In this document: positions 18,195-27,377 of the stretch, one piece after another
Layout of the letters: every line of letters starts with the position of its first letter
Numbering within the stretch: the first letter of the stretch is position 1
Assembly: GCA_947302825.1 (NCBI GenBank)
Contig: CAMYWP010000005.1
Coordinates: 1-36,568, forward strand
Reading direction: 5' to 3'
DNA length: 36,568 nt
Source of the DNA: an uncultured Bacteroidales bacterium
GTDB lineage: Bacteria; Bacteroidota; Bacteroidia; Bacteroidales; UBA932
Position numbers and translations under genes: made by a program
The notes under the pieces: model-generated
What the model was told of the DNA's origin: nothing
Databases searched by the model: none
What the model saw: the letters and a program-made list of their open reading frames with translations, nothing else

Positions 18195-19118
18195 TTTGGC
18201 ACCGCCGACAGAAACACCGTTGGAGCGGTCCACGCCGGCAAAATCCATCATTACAATGCCTGCAGGGGCCCGTTTTTGCATGATATAATCGGCCGTTCTG
18301 CCGTTGATATCACGGGCGTTGGTCCGGTAGTCGGGAAGTTTGCCCACATAAGCCGATGCGTGGTTGATCACCAGCGGACGGGCGTCTCCGGCAGAGGCCG
18401 ATGCGTCCAGGAGACCCTTGACGGCGGCCCATTTGTCTTCGGCGCCATTCGGATGATAGTAATCCTGCACCCACAGCGGGAAGGAATTTCCGTTACGATC
18501 AACGATGGACGCTCCTTTCTGGGACGAGAGTCGATCGCTGTGTAACCAATCCCGGATATCGCTGCGGGACAGTACAAGAATCTTTCCCCTTAGATCACCC
18601 AGGGTAAGGTCCGGCGTATAATGGTCTGCCAAGGAAAGGCCGATACTGTTCAGGTAGGCATCCATCGCATCCTTCCAGCCCGGCGCATTCCCATCGGCCT
18701 CCTCTTCATGACGGATGATGACGATGGCGCATTCGCCGGGATGCTTTTTGAGCGCAAAAATAAACGCCTGCATCACTTGCGGGAAACTCACATGGGCGCT
18801 GTATTTGTCGTGATAGATGCCCAGTTCCCCGTCCACCAGGGCGGGCCGAAGGTCGAAGGCCCGGACGCCGCAGTTCCAGAGTTCGGCCACGTTCTTCTCC
18901 TGCGTGCGCGTCCAGAGCGTCCAGCTGGTGATGCTGGAAGAAGCGGCATCGTGTGCTCCAGGGATGGTGAGGGCGGTCAGCGGCGTGTCATCGGCCAGCC
19001 TTTCCATCCAGCAGACGGCCGAATCTTCCCCCTCGATGATATCGCCCTCCAAATCCAGCTTGACAGTGCAAGCCGGAAGAAGGGCGACCGTTAGGAGAAC
19101 CAGAAGAAATCGGCGCAT
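18165..19118 (-). CDS. Phosphatidylinositol-specific phospholipase C-like lipoprotein
   Basis: LTIPGAHDAASSSI, CGVRAFDLRPALVDGELGIYHDKYSAHVSF, ECAIVIIRHEEE, LRGKILVLSRSDI; LLPAC lipobox. 3' end overlaps the DUF3810 gene. Confidence 0.9.
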   Translation of the reverse strand: MRRFLLVLLTVALLPACTVKLDLEGDIIEGEDSAVCWMERLADDTPLTALTIPGAHDAASSSITSWTLWTRTQEKNVAELWNCGVRAFDLRPALVDGELGIYHDKYSAHVSFPQVMQAFIFALKKHPGECAIVIIRHEEEADGNAPGWKDAMDAYLNSIGLSLADHYTPDLTLGDLRGKILVLSRSDIRDWLHSDRLSSQKGASIVDRNGNSFPLWVQDYYHPNGAEDKWAAVKGLLDASASAGDARPLVINHASAYVGKLPDYRTNARDINGRTADYIMQKRAPAGIVMMDFAGVDRSNGVSVGGAKLVNALIENN

Positions 19119-19504
19119 TTAGAACTCGATTTCTACTGGATCGGAGGTGAAGGAGTTGAAGGAGGCCTTTGCGTTGGTCAGGAAGTAAACGGCTGTGTTA
19201 TCGTCGTTTTCGTTGTACATGGCGCGAAGGCTGGGATTGGCGTCCAGCATGGCTTTCTTGATCTCCACACGCGGATCCTCCACCAGGGTGGCTGTAATTC
19301 GGAGCCACTGCTGACCGTTATAGGCGCAGATGGCCACTTTGGGGTTGGCGGCAATCTGCTTGGCCACCTTCTTGACATGGCCCGTCTGGATATAGAGCTT
19401 GCCTTCGATAATCTCGGCCGTGCCGAAAGGACGCACCTGCGGCTGCTCCCCGTCCACGGTGGCGATGAAATAGTAATGGGTGTCTTTCAGGAATTCTTTT
19501 TCAT
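19119..19504 (-). CDS. Pyridoxamine 5'-phosphate oxidase-fold flavin protein (start region problematic)
   Basis: Family-like DGEQPQVRPFGTAEIIEGKLYIQTGHVKKVAKQIAANPKVAICAYNGQQWLRI. The track starts at GTG 19457, but homologous-looking residues EFLKDTHYYFIAT continue upstream without an in-frame ATG. See finding. Confidence 0.75.
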
Positions 19505-19509
19505 ATGAC

Positions 19510-20379
19510 TTAAAATGTATAACGTTCTTTTAAAATGGCAATATCGCTGTCTGAAAGCCCGATAGGACCTTTGAGATAGGCTTCCAGGGAGCCGTACTGC
19601 ACATCAATGGTATCCAGGGCCTTGATAAAGTTGTCGGTGTTGGCGCCCAGGAAAGCTTTCACCGTGGCAATCTCCGCTTCCTTTCCTCCCATGAACTTCA
19701 CCCGACGGACATACTTTTTCACATCTTTCTCATAGACTTTGTTGGTGGCATCGAAGTCTTTCACAATGGTTTCCTTATCGGCCCCTAGGGCAGCCAGAAT
19801 GAGGGCGGAAGCAATTCCCGTGCGGTCTTTCCCCTGTGTACAGTGGAATAGGACGGCCCCGTTAGGGGTATCCACCAATTCACGCATGAAGGCGGCGAAT
19901 TGTTGCTGGCAGTCCGGATGAAAAAGGAGCGTGGGATAAAGATCCCTGGCTATCTGCTGGGCCTGTTCGTTGAAGGCGGCGAATAAGATCACCTTATTGA
20001 CATTGAACTTCTTCCGCTTGGCAGCCTTTTTCTTATCCTTCCCAGAGGACGAGGCCGATAGTGAAGGGGAAGCATTGATGGGAAGGCTGATATTCTTCGC
20101 TCCGGGAATATCTTTGTCCACCCGCCCTTCTTTCTCCGGATCCAAGCGGAAATCGATAACCTTGACGGTCCCCAGTCCCTGCAGGTAGGCGATATCGCTG
20201 TTGGTGGCATCGGCAAGTTGGGCGCTTCGGATGAGCTGCCCACTCTTGACATGCCGGCCGTCCGGCAGGATATACCCTCCCAGGTCGCGGGCATTGACGA
20301 TGCCCTTCACCGGAAGGAACTGCTGGGCGAAGAGTGTGGTGGACGCCAATAAGGCGAACAGAAGTAATAAGCGTTTCAT
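19510..20379 (-). CDS. Tyrosine-protein phosphatase (Y_phosphatase3-type), secreted
   Basis: NARDLGGYILPDGRHVKSGQLIRSAQL ... VLFHCTQGKDRTGIASALILAALG (CX5R loop). Confidence 0.88.
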   Translation of the reverse strand: MKRLLLLFALLASTTLFAQQFLPVKGIVNARDLGGYILPDGRHVKSGQLIRSAQLADATNSDIAYLQGLGTVKVIDFRLDPEKEGRVDKDIPGAKNISLPINASPSLSASSSGKDKKKAAKRKKFNVNKVILFAAFNEQAQQIARDLYPTLLFHPDCQQQFAAFMRELVDTPNGAVLFHCTQGKDRTGIASALILAALGADKETIVKDFDATNKVYEKDVKKYVRRVKFMGGKEAEIATVKAFLGANTDNFIKALDTIDVQYGSLEAYLKGPIGLSDSDIAILKERYTF

Positions 20380-20445
20380 TTTCACTTAATCAAATCATAC
20401 AAAGTTAAATAAAATCTTAGTAATGACAATTTGCCAGGTTTTGGT

Positions 20446-20453
20446 TATCTTTG
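20446..20453 (+). promoter_or_regulatory. -7 box TATCTTTG 6 nt before the acetyltransferase ATG
   Basis: Matches TAnnTTTG; ATG at 20460. Confidence 0.5.
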
Positions 20454-20459
20454 TATGTT

Positions 20460-21017
20460 ATGACAGAAAAAGAATTAATGCTATCCGGACTCCCCTATTC
20501 GGCCGAAGACTTGATTTTGCTGAAGGAGTTGAATGCCACCAAGGATGTAATCCATCGCTATAATGCCCTGATTCCGTCTCAGGAGGAAGAGAAAAAAGCC
20601 ATCCTGAAGGACCTGCTGGGCCATATCGGCGATGACACCATCTGCATTAACCAGCCTTTTTACTGCGACTACGGAAAGCAGATCAGCGTGGGCAAGCACT
20701 TCTTTGCCAATTTCAATTTCACGGTGCTGGACGAGGCAACCGTGACCATCGGGGACAATTGTTTTATCGGCCCTAATGTGAGCATCTACACGGCTTGCCA
20801 TAGCACCGACCCCGTTGAGAGGAATTCCCGTAAGGAGTGGGCCGAACCTGTCACTATCGGCGATAATGTGTGGATTGGCGGCAGCGTGACCATCCTTCCC
20901 GGAGTGACTATCGGCAACAATACCACCATCGGCGCCGGCTCCGTTGTGACAAAAGACATCCCGGATAACGTTGTAGCTGCAGGGAATCCTTGCCGGGTTA
21001 TCCGGAAACTTCAATAA
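20460..21017 (+). CDS. Maltose/galactoside O-acetyltransferase family (LbH)
   Basis: MTEKELMLSGLPYSAEDLILLKEL ... IGDNVWIGGSVTILPGVTIGNNTTIGAGSVVTKDIPDNVVAAGNPCRVIR. Confidence 0.93.
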   Translation: MTEKELMLSGLPYSAEDLILLKELNATKDVIHRYNALIPSQEEEKKAILKDLLGHIGDDTICINQPFYCDYGKQISVGKHFFANFNFTVLDEATVTIGDNCFIGPNVSIYTACHSTDPVERNSRKEWAEPVTIGDNVWIGGSVTILPGVTIGNNTTIGAGSVVTKDIPDNVVAAGNPCRVIRKLQ

Positions 21018-21023
21018 AACAGC

Positions 21024-21647
21024 ATGAAAATGAAAAAAGCTTTTATCAGCGTTTTGGCGGCCCTGCTCACTGCAACGGTCCTTTTTGCCCAGACTCCGGA
21101 AGAAGTGATAGCCAGAATGGACCGGGAAACAGCCCGCTTCAATACAGAAGGCTTTTCCATGGTCATGGACATGAAAATACCCCTTTTAGGCACCTTCCCT
21201 ACCCAGATGTACACCTTGGGAAAGAAATACAAAGCCATCATCGAGGTCAAAGGGAAGAAGGCCTTCACATGGTCCGACGGCGTGACGGACTGGGACTACG
21301 ATGTTTCCAAGAACGAACTCACCGTCACTAATGCCACCTCTTCCGACGCCGAAGACAGCATGGCGACGCTCTCCGGCATCACGGATGGCTATGATGTAAA
21401 GTTCAAAAAGGAAACGGCCGATGCCTGGCACATCCTCTGCACCAAATCCAAAACCAACACCAATAAGGACGACCCCAAAAAGATGGACCTGGTAGTATCC
21501 AAGGCCACTTATCTTCCCATCAGCCACTCCGTCACCATAAAAGGCGTTACAGTCACCTTACGTGACTTCGTTATCGGCGTCACGGAAGAAGAAGTCACCT
21601 TCGACCCGTCCCAGTATGCCGATGCCATTATTATAGACAAACGATAA
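21024..21647 (+). CDS. LolA-like outer-membrane lipoprotein carrier family protein
   Basis: Signal peptide; PEEVIARMDRETARFNTEGFSMVMDMKIPLLG, KGKKAFTWSDGVTDWDYD. Confidence 0.7.
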   Translation: MKMKKAFISVLAALLTATVLFAQTPEEVIARMDRETARFNTEGFSMVMDMKIPLLGTFPTQMYTLGKKYKAIIEVKGKKAFTWSDGVTDWDYDVSKNELTVTNATSSDAEDSMATLSGITDGYDVKFKKETADAWHILCTKSKTNTNKDDPKKMDLVVSKATYLPISHSVTIKGVTVTLRDFVIGVTEEEVTFDPSQYADAIIIDKR

Positions 21648-21668
21648 ACTATCGGAAACCCGTTCAGT

Positions 21669-23207
21669 TTAGAAGCCGGAGCCGAATTGGAGCCAATATT
21701 TGTCCTCCAGGGCCTGCCAGCGGCGGACACTTTCCTGATAGATGTATTCCGTATAGGCGTTGAGGGCAGCCGTAGAAACCGCCCCGGTGGGAGCGCCGTC
21801 CAAGGCCAGATTTTCCAGAGCCAAAATCTCTTTGTTGAATCCTTTCTTGGTGCTTTGCCAGGAGAGGGTGGCCAGTTTGTTGGCCCGGCGGTACTGCCAG
21901 AGAGCGCAGTCGGGCACATACTGCTTCTGTCCGCAGATTTCGAAAGCTTTGGGCAGGGTGGTAGTGCCGCAGAAAACGGGTATGCGGGGGCTCTGGCCGG
22001 GGTTATCCAGGGAAAGCCAGCATACGCCGCCCACTTCGTCGGGCAGCCAGGAACGCAGCTGCGTGATGTGGGAATAGGCACACCAGGCCACGGCCACGGT
22101 CCTTCTGAACTCCACGGTTCCGGGGGCGATGGTGTTGAGGGTGTTGCGCATAGTGGTGGTGAGCCAGGGGTTGGCAACGGGGCTTACCACGGTATCGGCC
22201 GGATGCTGTTTGGTGGCAGACCGGGCCAGTTTCACGTTCCTGGTCATGTCAAAATCCGTCCCTTCGTAGGTTTCCCGGTAAATGGCCATCACGTCGCGGA
22301 TGTCCACCAGCTTATCCGGCTTGACGGAGAAGGGGAGCTCGTCCATGTCGTAGGTGAGTCCGAGGGAAGGGGCCAACTTGTTGAGGATAAACCATTCGCG
22401 GTCATGGAAGTTCCGACCTTTAGCATAGTTCGTGTTGAAGTACTTCCAGAACACGAATTCCCCCTTGCCATCCCAAAGAGCGTTGTCCTTGGCCACCTGC
22501 TCCACATTGGCCGATGCCATCATGTCCTTGTCCTTGCGGTTGATCTTCCCGATGCGGGGGATATTGGCCGATATGGCTACGTGGTCGTCCGGAACGCGCT
22601 TCGCAACCCAAGCGGCGCCGATCTTATCCTTTCCGACACCCACGATTTCGAACTGCCAGACCTCGTTCTTATCGGCCACCGTGAGGCATTCGCCGCCGTC
22701 GCCATAGCCGTATTGTTCGGCCAGGGAACCCATGAGCCGGATGGCGTCGCGGGCATTGTCGCAGCGCTGCAGGGCCACCCTTTCCAGCTCCTCGATGGTG
22801 AACCATCCGGCCTTGTTCACCAGGGTGTCCGGGCCGCCGAAAGTGGTTTCGCCAATGGCCAATTGCTTCTCGTTGAGGCAGGGATAGGCCGTATTGAGAT
22901 AGGCGTAGGTGTGAGCCACCTGGGGGATTTCTCCCATCAGCTTCACGCCCGTGGTGTCTCCGCGGAACTTAGTGTGCATGGTGCCCCGGAGGACGGGATG
23001 CATGGCGCCGGGTTCATAATCGGCCGCGGGCTCCCATTGCACCCAGGTGCGATAGCGCCCGTCGCAGGTGTGCGAGGTCATGACGGAGCCGTCAGTGGAG
23101 GCCTTTTTGCCCACCATCAGGGCGGTGCAGCTGTCGCCCACATACTCTTGGGAGAAGAGCGGCAAACAGATGGCCAGCGAGGCCAGAAGGAAGAGGATAC
23201 GTTTCAT
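21669..23207 (-). CDS. Dipeptidase, peptidase family C69
   Basis: Mature N-terminus near C (DSCTALMVGKKASTDGSVMTSHTCDGRYRTWVQW), IGETTFGGP, ECLTVADKNEVWQFEIVG. Confidence 0.9.
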   Translation of the reverse strand: MKRILFLLASLAICLPLFSQEYVGDSCTALMVGKKASTDGSVMTSHTCDGRYRTWVQWEPAADYEPGAMHPVLRGTMHTKFRGDTTGVKLMGEIPQVAHTYAYLNTAYPCLNEKQLAIGETTFGGPDTLVNKAGWFTIEELERVALQRCDNARDAIRLMGSLAEQYGYGDGGECLTVADKNEVWQFEIVGVGKDKIGAAWVAKRVPDDHVAISANIPRIGKINRKDKDMMASANVEQVAKDNALWDGKGEFVFWKYFNTNYAKGRNFHDREWFILNKLAPSLGLTYDMDELPFSVKPDKLVDIRDVMAIYRETYEGTDFDMTRNVKLARSATKQHPADTVVSPVANPWLTTTMRNTLNTIAPGTVEFRRTVAVAWCAYSHITQLRSWLPDEVGGVCWLSLDNPGQSPRIPVFCGTTTLPKAFEICGQKQYVPDCALWQYRRANKLATLSWQSTKKGFNKEILALENLALDGAPTGAVSTAALNAYTEYIYQESVRRWQALEDKYWLQFGSGF

Positions 23208-23244
23208 GACAGTCAAAATATTTCCACTAAGATACAAAAATATC

Positions 23245-24621
23245 CTATTTTACCTTAATCTTCAGGCACCAGATGTGCTTACAGGGAAGGGTTTTTCTCA
23301 AGGATTCGGGGATGGTGACCACAACGCCGCCATCGGCCGATTTTTGCCATTTCAAGGCCTTCCTGGAGCCCAGCAGGGTCACGGCCTTTGAGGAGATCGG
23401 CACGAAAGAAGGTATTGCTATCTGGGCAGGTATGGACTCCCCTTCCTCAGGGATATAGAAGGCATAGACGGAATCCCCCTTGGCCGTATAATAGACCTGT
23501 CCGTCCTGATACGGGGCCACAGCCTTGGTGGAATAGATACCCTCCGAATTCACCTGCATCCAGTCGCCGATTTCCCTGAGCCGATCATAAGCGGTGTCCT
23601 CCAGGGTGCCGTCCGGGCCGGGTCCCACATTCAGGAGGAAGTTTCCGCCGCGGGAGACAATCTGCACCAGCATGGTGAGCAGGGTTTTGGTGGACTTATA
23701 CTCCAAGTCGGGCCGATAAGACCAGCTATAGGTCATGGTTACGCAGGATTCCCAAGGATAATCCAGCGCTTTTTCCGGGATGGTCTGCTCCGGAGTCTGG
23801 TAGTTTTCGTAGATGGTGTGCTGCCCGCGGGCCACCATGATCATCCCCGGCTGATTGCCTCGAACCACCCTGGCGAACCGCTCCCAATCGTGTTGGGCTT
23901 CCCCGGAATCGTCGGTGACCGGCATGTCGTACCACATCAGGTAAAGGTCGCCGTACTCTCCAGAGGTTAGCTCGTCCAGCTGGGCGGCCACATAGTCCTG
24001 GTAAGCGGCCCATTTCTCAGGATGTTCGGAAGCCTTGTAATTGGCCCGGGTGCTCTTAGGAGGGAAACGCCGCCACCAGAAATCGTTGCTGTGCCAGTCC
24101 GGGATGGAGAAATAGGCGCCCGCTTTGATGCCCCGTGCACGATAAGCGTCAAAGACCTCCTTGGCTATATTGGCCCGGGGATCCGAGTGGAAAGCACAGC
24201 CCTCATCGGTCACCTTATAGTCCGTCTGCCGGGTGTCAAACATGCAGAATCCATCGTGGTGCTTGGTGGTGAACACCACGTACTTCATACCGGCGTACTT
24301 GGCGGCATCGGCCCATTTGCCAGGGTCGAAATTCACGGGATTGAAAGTATCTTTCAGATGCTCGTAGGCACGGACATAGTCGAAGTAATCCATGTCCTTG
24401 CGGGCTTTATACTGCCAGGAGACATCGTCGGGCGCCAGGGACCAGGACTCGATCACGCCCCACTGGCTATAGGCGCCCCAATGGATGAACATGCCGAATT
24501 TCAAATCCTGCCATTCGGCCAGTCTGGCCTGGACATCCTCCTCCACCGGAGGGATATACTGCGCCTTGGCTCCCAGGGCCGAAAGCAGCAGCACCGTAAT
24601 GATTAAAGATACTTTTCTCAT
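23245..24621 (-). CDS. Alpha-L-fucosidase, GH29
   Basis: WQDLKFGMFIHWGAYSQWGV, AGMKYVVFTTKHHDGFCMFDT, GDLYLMWYDMP, GGNFLLNVGPGPDG. Confidence 0.95.
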   Translation of the reverse strand: MRKVSLIITVLLLSALGAKAQYIPPVEEDVQARLAEWQDLKFGMFIHWGAYSQWGVIESWSLAPDDVSWQYKARKDMDYFDYVRAYEHLKDTFNPVNFDPGKWADAAKYAGMKYVVFTTKHHDGFCMFDTRQTDYKVTDEGCAFHSDPRANIAKEVFDAYRARGIKAGAYFSIPDWHSNDFWWRRFPPKSTRANYKASEHPEKWAAYQDYVAAQLDELTSGEYGDLYLMWYDMPVTDDSGEAQHDWERFARVVRGNQPGMIMVARGQHTIYENYQTPEQTIPEKALDYPWESCVTMTYSWSYRPDLEYKSTKTLLTMLVQIVSRGGNFLLNVGPGPDGTLEDTAYDRLREIGDWMQVNSEGIYSTKAVAPYQDGQVYYTAKGDSVYAFYIPEEGESIPAQIAIPSFVPISSKAVTLLGSRKALKWQKSADGGVVVTIPESLRKTLPCKHIWCLKIKVK

Positions 24622-24697
24622 GATTCGTCGGTCACTAGTTTCCCAAATTTACATCTTTTAACGGATTTTTACTAATTTTGAGGAAAAGCTTAAACAC

Positions 24698-26269
24698 ATG
24701 AGAAGAATTACGGCACTCCTGCTCTGCGGGCTTCTGGCGCTGGCTTGCGGCCGTACTCCTAAGGAGGACGGATGGTGGCAGATGCGCGGTATCGTGCTGT
24801 CCACCAAGGAATTGGCGGAGGTTGACTGGGTCAGCATCGCCGCCGGCAACGGCATCAATACCATCGGCACGCACATCACGCCTTCCGAGGTCCTGGCTTT
24901 TCTGGACACTGACAAAGGCCGATCCTTCACTGCCGCTTGCAAGGAGCACGGCATTACGGTGGAGCACCAGCTGCACGCCATGGGAGAACTGCTCCCGCGC
25001 GAGCTTTTCGGCCAGGATCCCGAACTCTTCCGGATGGACACCTCAGGGGTACGGACGGCCGATTTCAACTGCTGCGTGCATTCGCAGGAAGCCCTCGAAA
25101 TCATCGCCTCCAACGCCGCCCGACTGGCGGAAGCGCTTCAGCCCGACAACCACCGCTATTACTTCTGGCTGGACGACAATGCCCCAGTGTGCTACTGCCC
25201 CCTTTGTCGGGAATACTCCCCCAGCGAGCAGGCCCTGATAGTAGAAAACCACATGCTGCAAGCTATCCGCCAGGTGGATCCCCAGGCCCGCCTGGCACAT
25301 CTTGCTTACTCCCACTTCATGGATCCGCCCGTGAAAGTGAAGCCCGACGAAGGTATTTTCCTGGAATTCGCGCCCATCTACCGTTCCTGGGACGTACCGC
25401 TGGTGGAAGAAGACGCGCTGTGCCCGCGGGGCTATCCCGTTACCAACGGAGACAATCTGCACTGGCTGGAAGCCAATCTGGAAGTATTCGATGCGGCCGA
25501 TGCTGTGGTGCTGGAATACTGGCTGGACGCTTCCCTGTTCAGCCGATGGAAACGCCCCGCCGTAGAACTGCCCTGGCATCCGGAGGTCTGTAGCAGCGAC
25601 CTGGCCACTTACGCACGCTACGGCATCCGCAACGTAACCTCTTTCGCGGTATACATGGATGCAGAATACTTCCAGCGCTTCCCCTCCACCGCCCCCATAG
25701 AAGAATACGGCTCCCTACTGCGTTCTTTCCGGCATTTTCAAGGCCTGAGCGACCCTTGGGATAGCCTGGTCGATGCCACGCAAGTATCGGTTTGCTCCAA
25801 TGGCAAGACACTCCATTTCTATTTTGAGGTACCGGATTCCACGCTCATCGTCAGCTCCGGAGACACCGAACGAAGCGTAGACAACAGCGACCGCGCCGAA
25901 ATCTTCTTAAGCTGTGACCCGAAGATGGGCTGCTACTACGGCTTTGAAGTGGACCCGTCCGGCAAAGTGATGGATTACAAGAATGCCTACTACCGCCAAT
26001 TCAATTTTGACTGGACAGGAGAAGTGGCCACAACTGGCAGTTTGTATCCTGCTGGCTATCGGGTAGAAGCCTCCTTCGGCCTGGATTATTTGAAAGAACT
26101 GGGCGCAATGCAGGCCGATGGAACGCTTCTTATCGGCCTCTTCCGGGCCGATGCCCTCCCCTCCGGCATCATCCATTGGTACACCCTCCGGGATCCCCAC
26201 ACCCCTGAACCCGATTTTCACCTTCCCACCACCCTCTTCTCCTATCGGCCCTGGCAAGTAACTCACTGA
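24698..26269 (+). CDS. DUF4838-like glycosidase-related lipoprotein with C-terminal CBM9-like domain
   Basis: LLALACG lipobox; YYFWLDDNAPVCYCPLCREYSPSEQ; C-terminal NSDRAEIFLSCDPKMGCYYGFEVDPSGKVMDYKNAYYRQFNFDW. Confidence 0.75.
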   Translation: MRRITALLLCGLLALACGRTPKEDGWWQMRGIVLSTKELAEVDWVSIAAGNGINTIGTHITPSEVLAFLDTDKGRSFTAACKEHGITVEHQLHAMGELLPRELFGQDPELFRMDTSGVRTADFNCCVHSQEALEIIASNAARLAEALQPDNHRYYFWLDDNAPVCYCPLCREYSPSEQALIVENHMLQAIRQVDPQARLAHLAYSHFMDPPVKVKPDEGIFLEFAPIYRSWDVPLVEEDALCPRGYPVTNGDNLHWLEANLEVFDAADAVVLEYWLDASLFSRWKRPAVELPWHPEVCSSDLATYARYGIRNVTSFAVYMDAEYFQRFPSTAPIEEYGSLLRSFRHFQGLSDPWDSLVDATQVSVCSNGKTLHFYFEVPDSTLIVSSGDTERSVDNSDRAEIFLSCDPKMGCYYGFEVDPSGKVMDYKNAYYRQFNFDWTGEVATTGSLYPAGYRVEASFGLDYLKELGAMQADGTLLIGLFRADALPSGIIHWYTLRDPHTPEPDFHLPTTLFSYRPWQVTH

Positions 26270-26366
26270 AACATAATAACTTACAGAAAGTAATCGTCGC
26301 AAAATTGAACGAAAACTTTCTGTAAAACGTTGGCTATCAGTCACTTGGTTGCCAGGAAAGCGGACG

Positions 26367-26966
26367 CTAATCTTTGGCGAAAAACTTCCACTGGAAGAGG
26401 ATCAGGTAGAAGGCGCCTACGGTGACGCAACTGTCGGCGAAGTTGAAGACGGGTTCGAAAAAGATGTGCCCGCCCAGGCCGGGAACCCAGTCCGGCCAGG
26501 TCCAGAGCGGGAAATAGAACATATCCACCACCTTCCCCTGCATGAAGGGAGCGTAAGAACCCAGCGTAGCCACCGTGGTGTAGGTGGACTCACTGAAGAT
26601 GAGCCCATAGCAAAGGCAGTCGATGATATTGCCGAAAGCCCCCGCCGTAATGAGCGTAAGGCCCACCAAAACTCCGGTGGGAACGGGCTTCTCCCTTTTC
26701 AGCAATTGGGAAATCCACCAGCACAGGAAGCCGAAAAGGACCAGCCGGAAGGCGGTGAGCAGATATTTGCCGATAACCCCGCCCCAGGCCATACCGAAAG
26801 CCATCCCCTTGTTTTCCACAAAGAGCAGCTGGAACCAGTCCCCCAGGACGGAATAACTCTGCCCCAGGGTCATGTTGGTCTTGACCAGGATTTTGATCAC
26901 CTGGTCAATGATTACCAATAAGACGCCCAGTAGCAGCAGGCGGGACCCTTTGGAGACCCGCGCCAT
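26367..26966 (-). CDS. lspA: Lipoprotein signal peptidase (signal peptidase II)
   Basis: LVIIDQVIKILVKTNM, FVENKGMAFG, GAFGNIIDCLCYG, VFNFADSCVTVGAF (catalytic Asp pair). Confidence 0.93.
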   Translation of the reverse strand: MARVSKGSRLLLLGVLLVIIDQVIKILVKTNMTLGQSYSVLGDWFQLLFVENKGMAFGMAWGGVIGKYLLTAFRLVLFGFLCWWISQLLKREKPVPTGVLVGLTLITAGAFGNIIDCLCYGLIFSESTYTTVATLGSYAPFMQGKVVDMFYFPLWTWPDWVPGLGGHIFFEPVFNFADSCVTVGAFYLILFQWKFFAKD

Positions 26967-27367
26967 TATTTACGGCCGGTCTTTTCCAGGATGGCCTTAC
27001 CTTCCACCGTGGTGGTGGCGTGCGGAACCAGGCGCAAGCGCTCCTTGGGGATGAGCTTGCCGGTGACGCGGCAAATGCCATAGGTCTTGTTCTCGATGCG
27101 CACCAAGGCAGCTTCCAGGTTCTGGATGAACTTGTACTGACGCTGGGCCAGCGCACCGGCTTCCTCCTTGGAAAGCTGGAAGGCACCGTCGTCCTCAACC
27201 GTCTTGAAAGTAGGAGCCGTGTCCAGGATATCGTTGCCACCGGCGTGCGTCATGGCTTCGCGGAGGGTGTTATACTCTGCACGGGCTTTTTCCAACATCT
27301 CGTTGATAATGCCGCGGAACTCCTCGAGTTCCTCGTCAGAATAGCGGGTTTTGTTGACTTCTTCCAT
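26966..27367 (-). CDS. TraR/DksA-family protein with degenerate zinc finger
   Basis: KTYGICRVTGKLIPKERLRLVPHATTTVEGK. Located between ileS and lspA, sharing 1 nt with lspA. Confidence 0.88.
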   Translation of the reverse strand: MEEVNKTRYSDEELEEFRGIINEMLEKARAEYNTLREAMTHAGGNDILDTAPTFKTVEDDGAFQLSKEEAGALAQRQYKFIQNLEAALVRIENKTYGICRVTGKLIPKERLRLVPHATTTVEGKAILEKTGRK

Positions 27368-27377
27368 ACTACTAAAC

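Noticed and set aside
21687-23258. 523-aa plus-strand ORF opposite the C69 dipeptidase
   Set aside because: Antisense of a clear C69 peptidase; low-complexity G/V/H-rich composition typical of shadow ORFs. Its length reflects absence of TTA/CTA/TCA codons in the real gene.
1-26269. A classical polysaccharide utilisation locus
   Set aside because: Many glycoside hydrolases (GH26, GH3, GH43 x2, GH29, GH88 fragment) are present, but there is no SusC/SusD pair or hybrid two-component/ECF regulator in the window, and genes are mixed in orientation.
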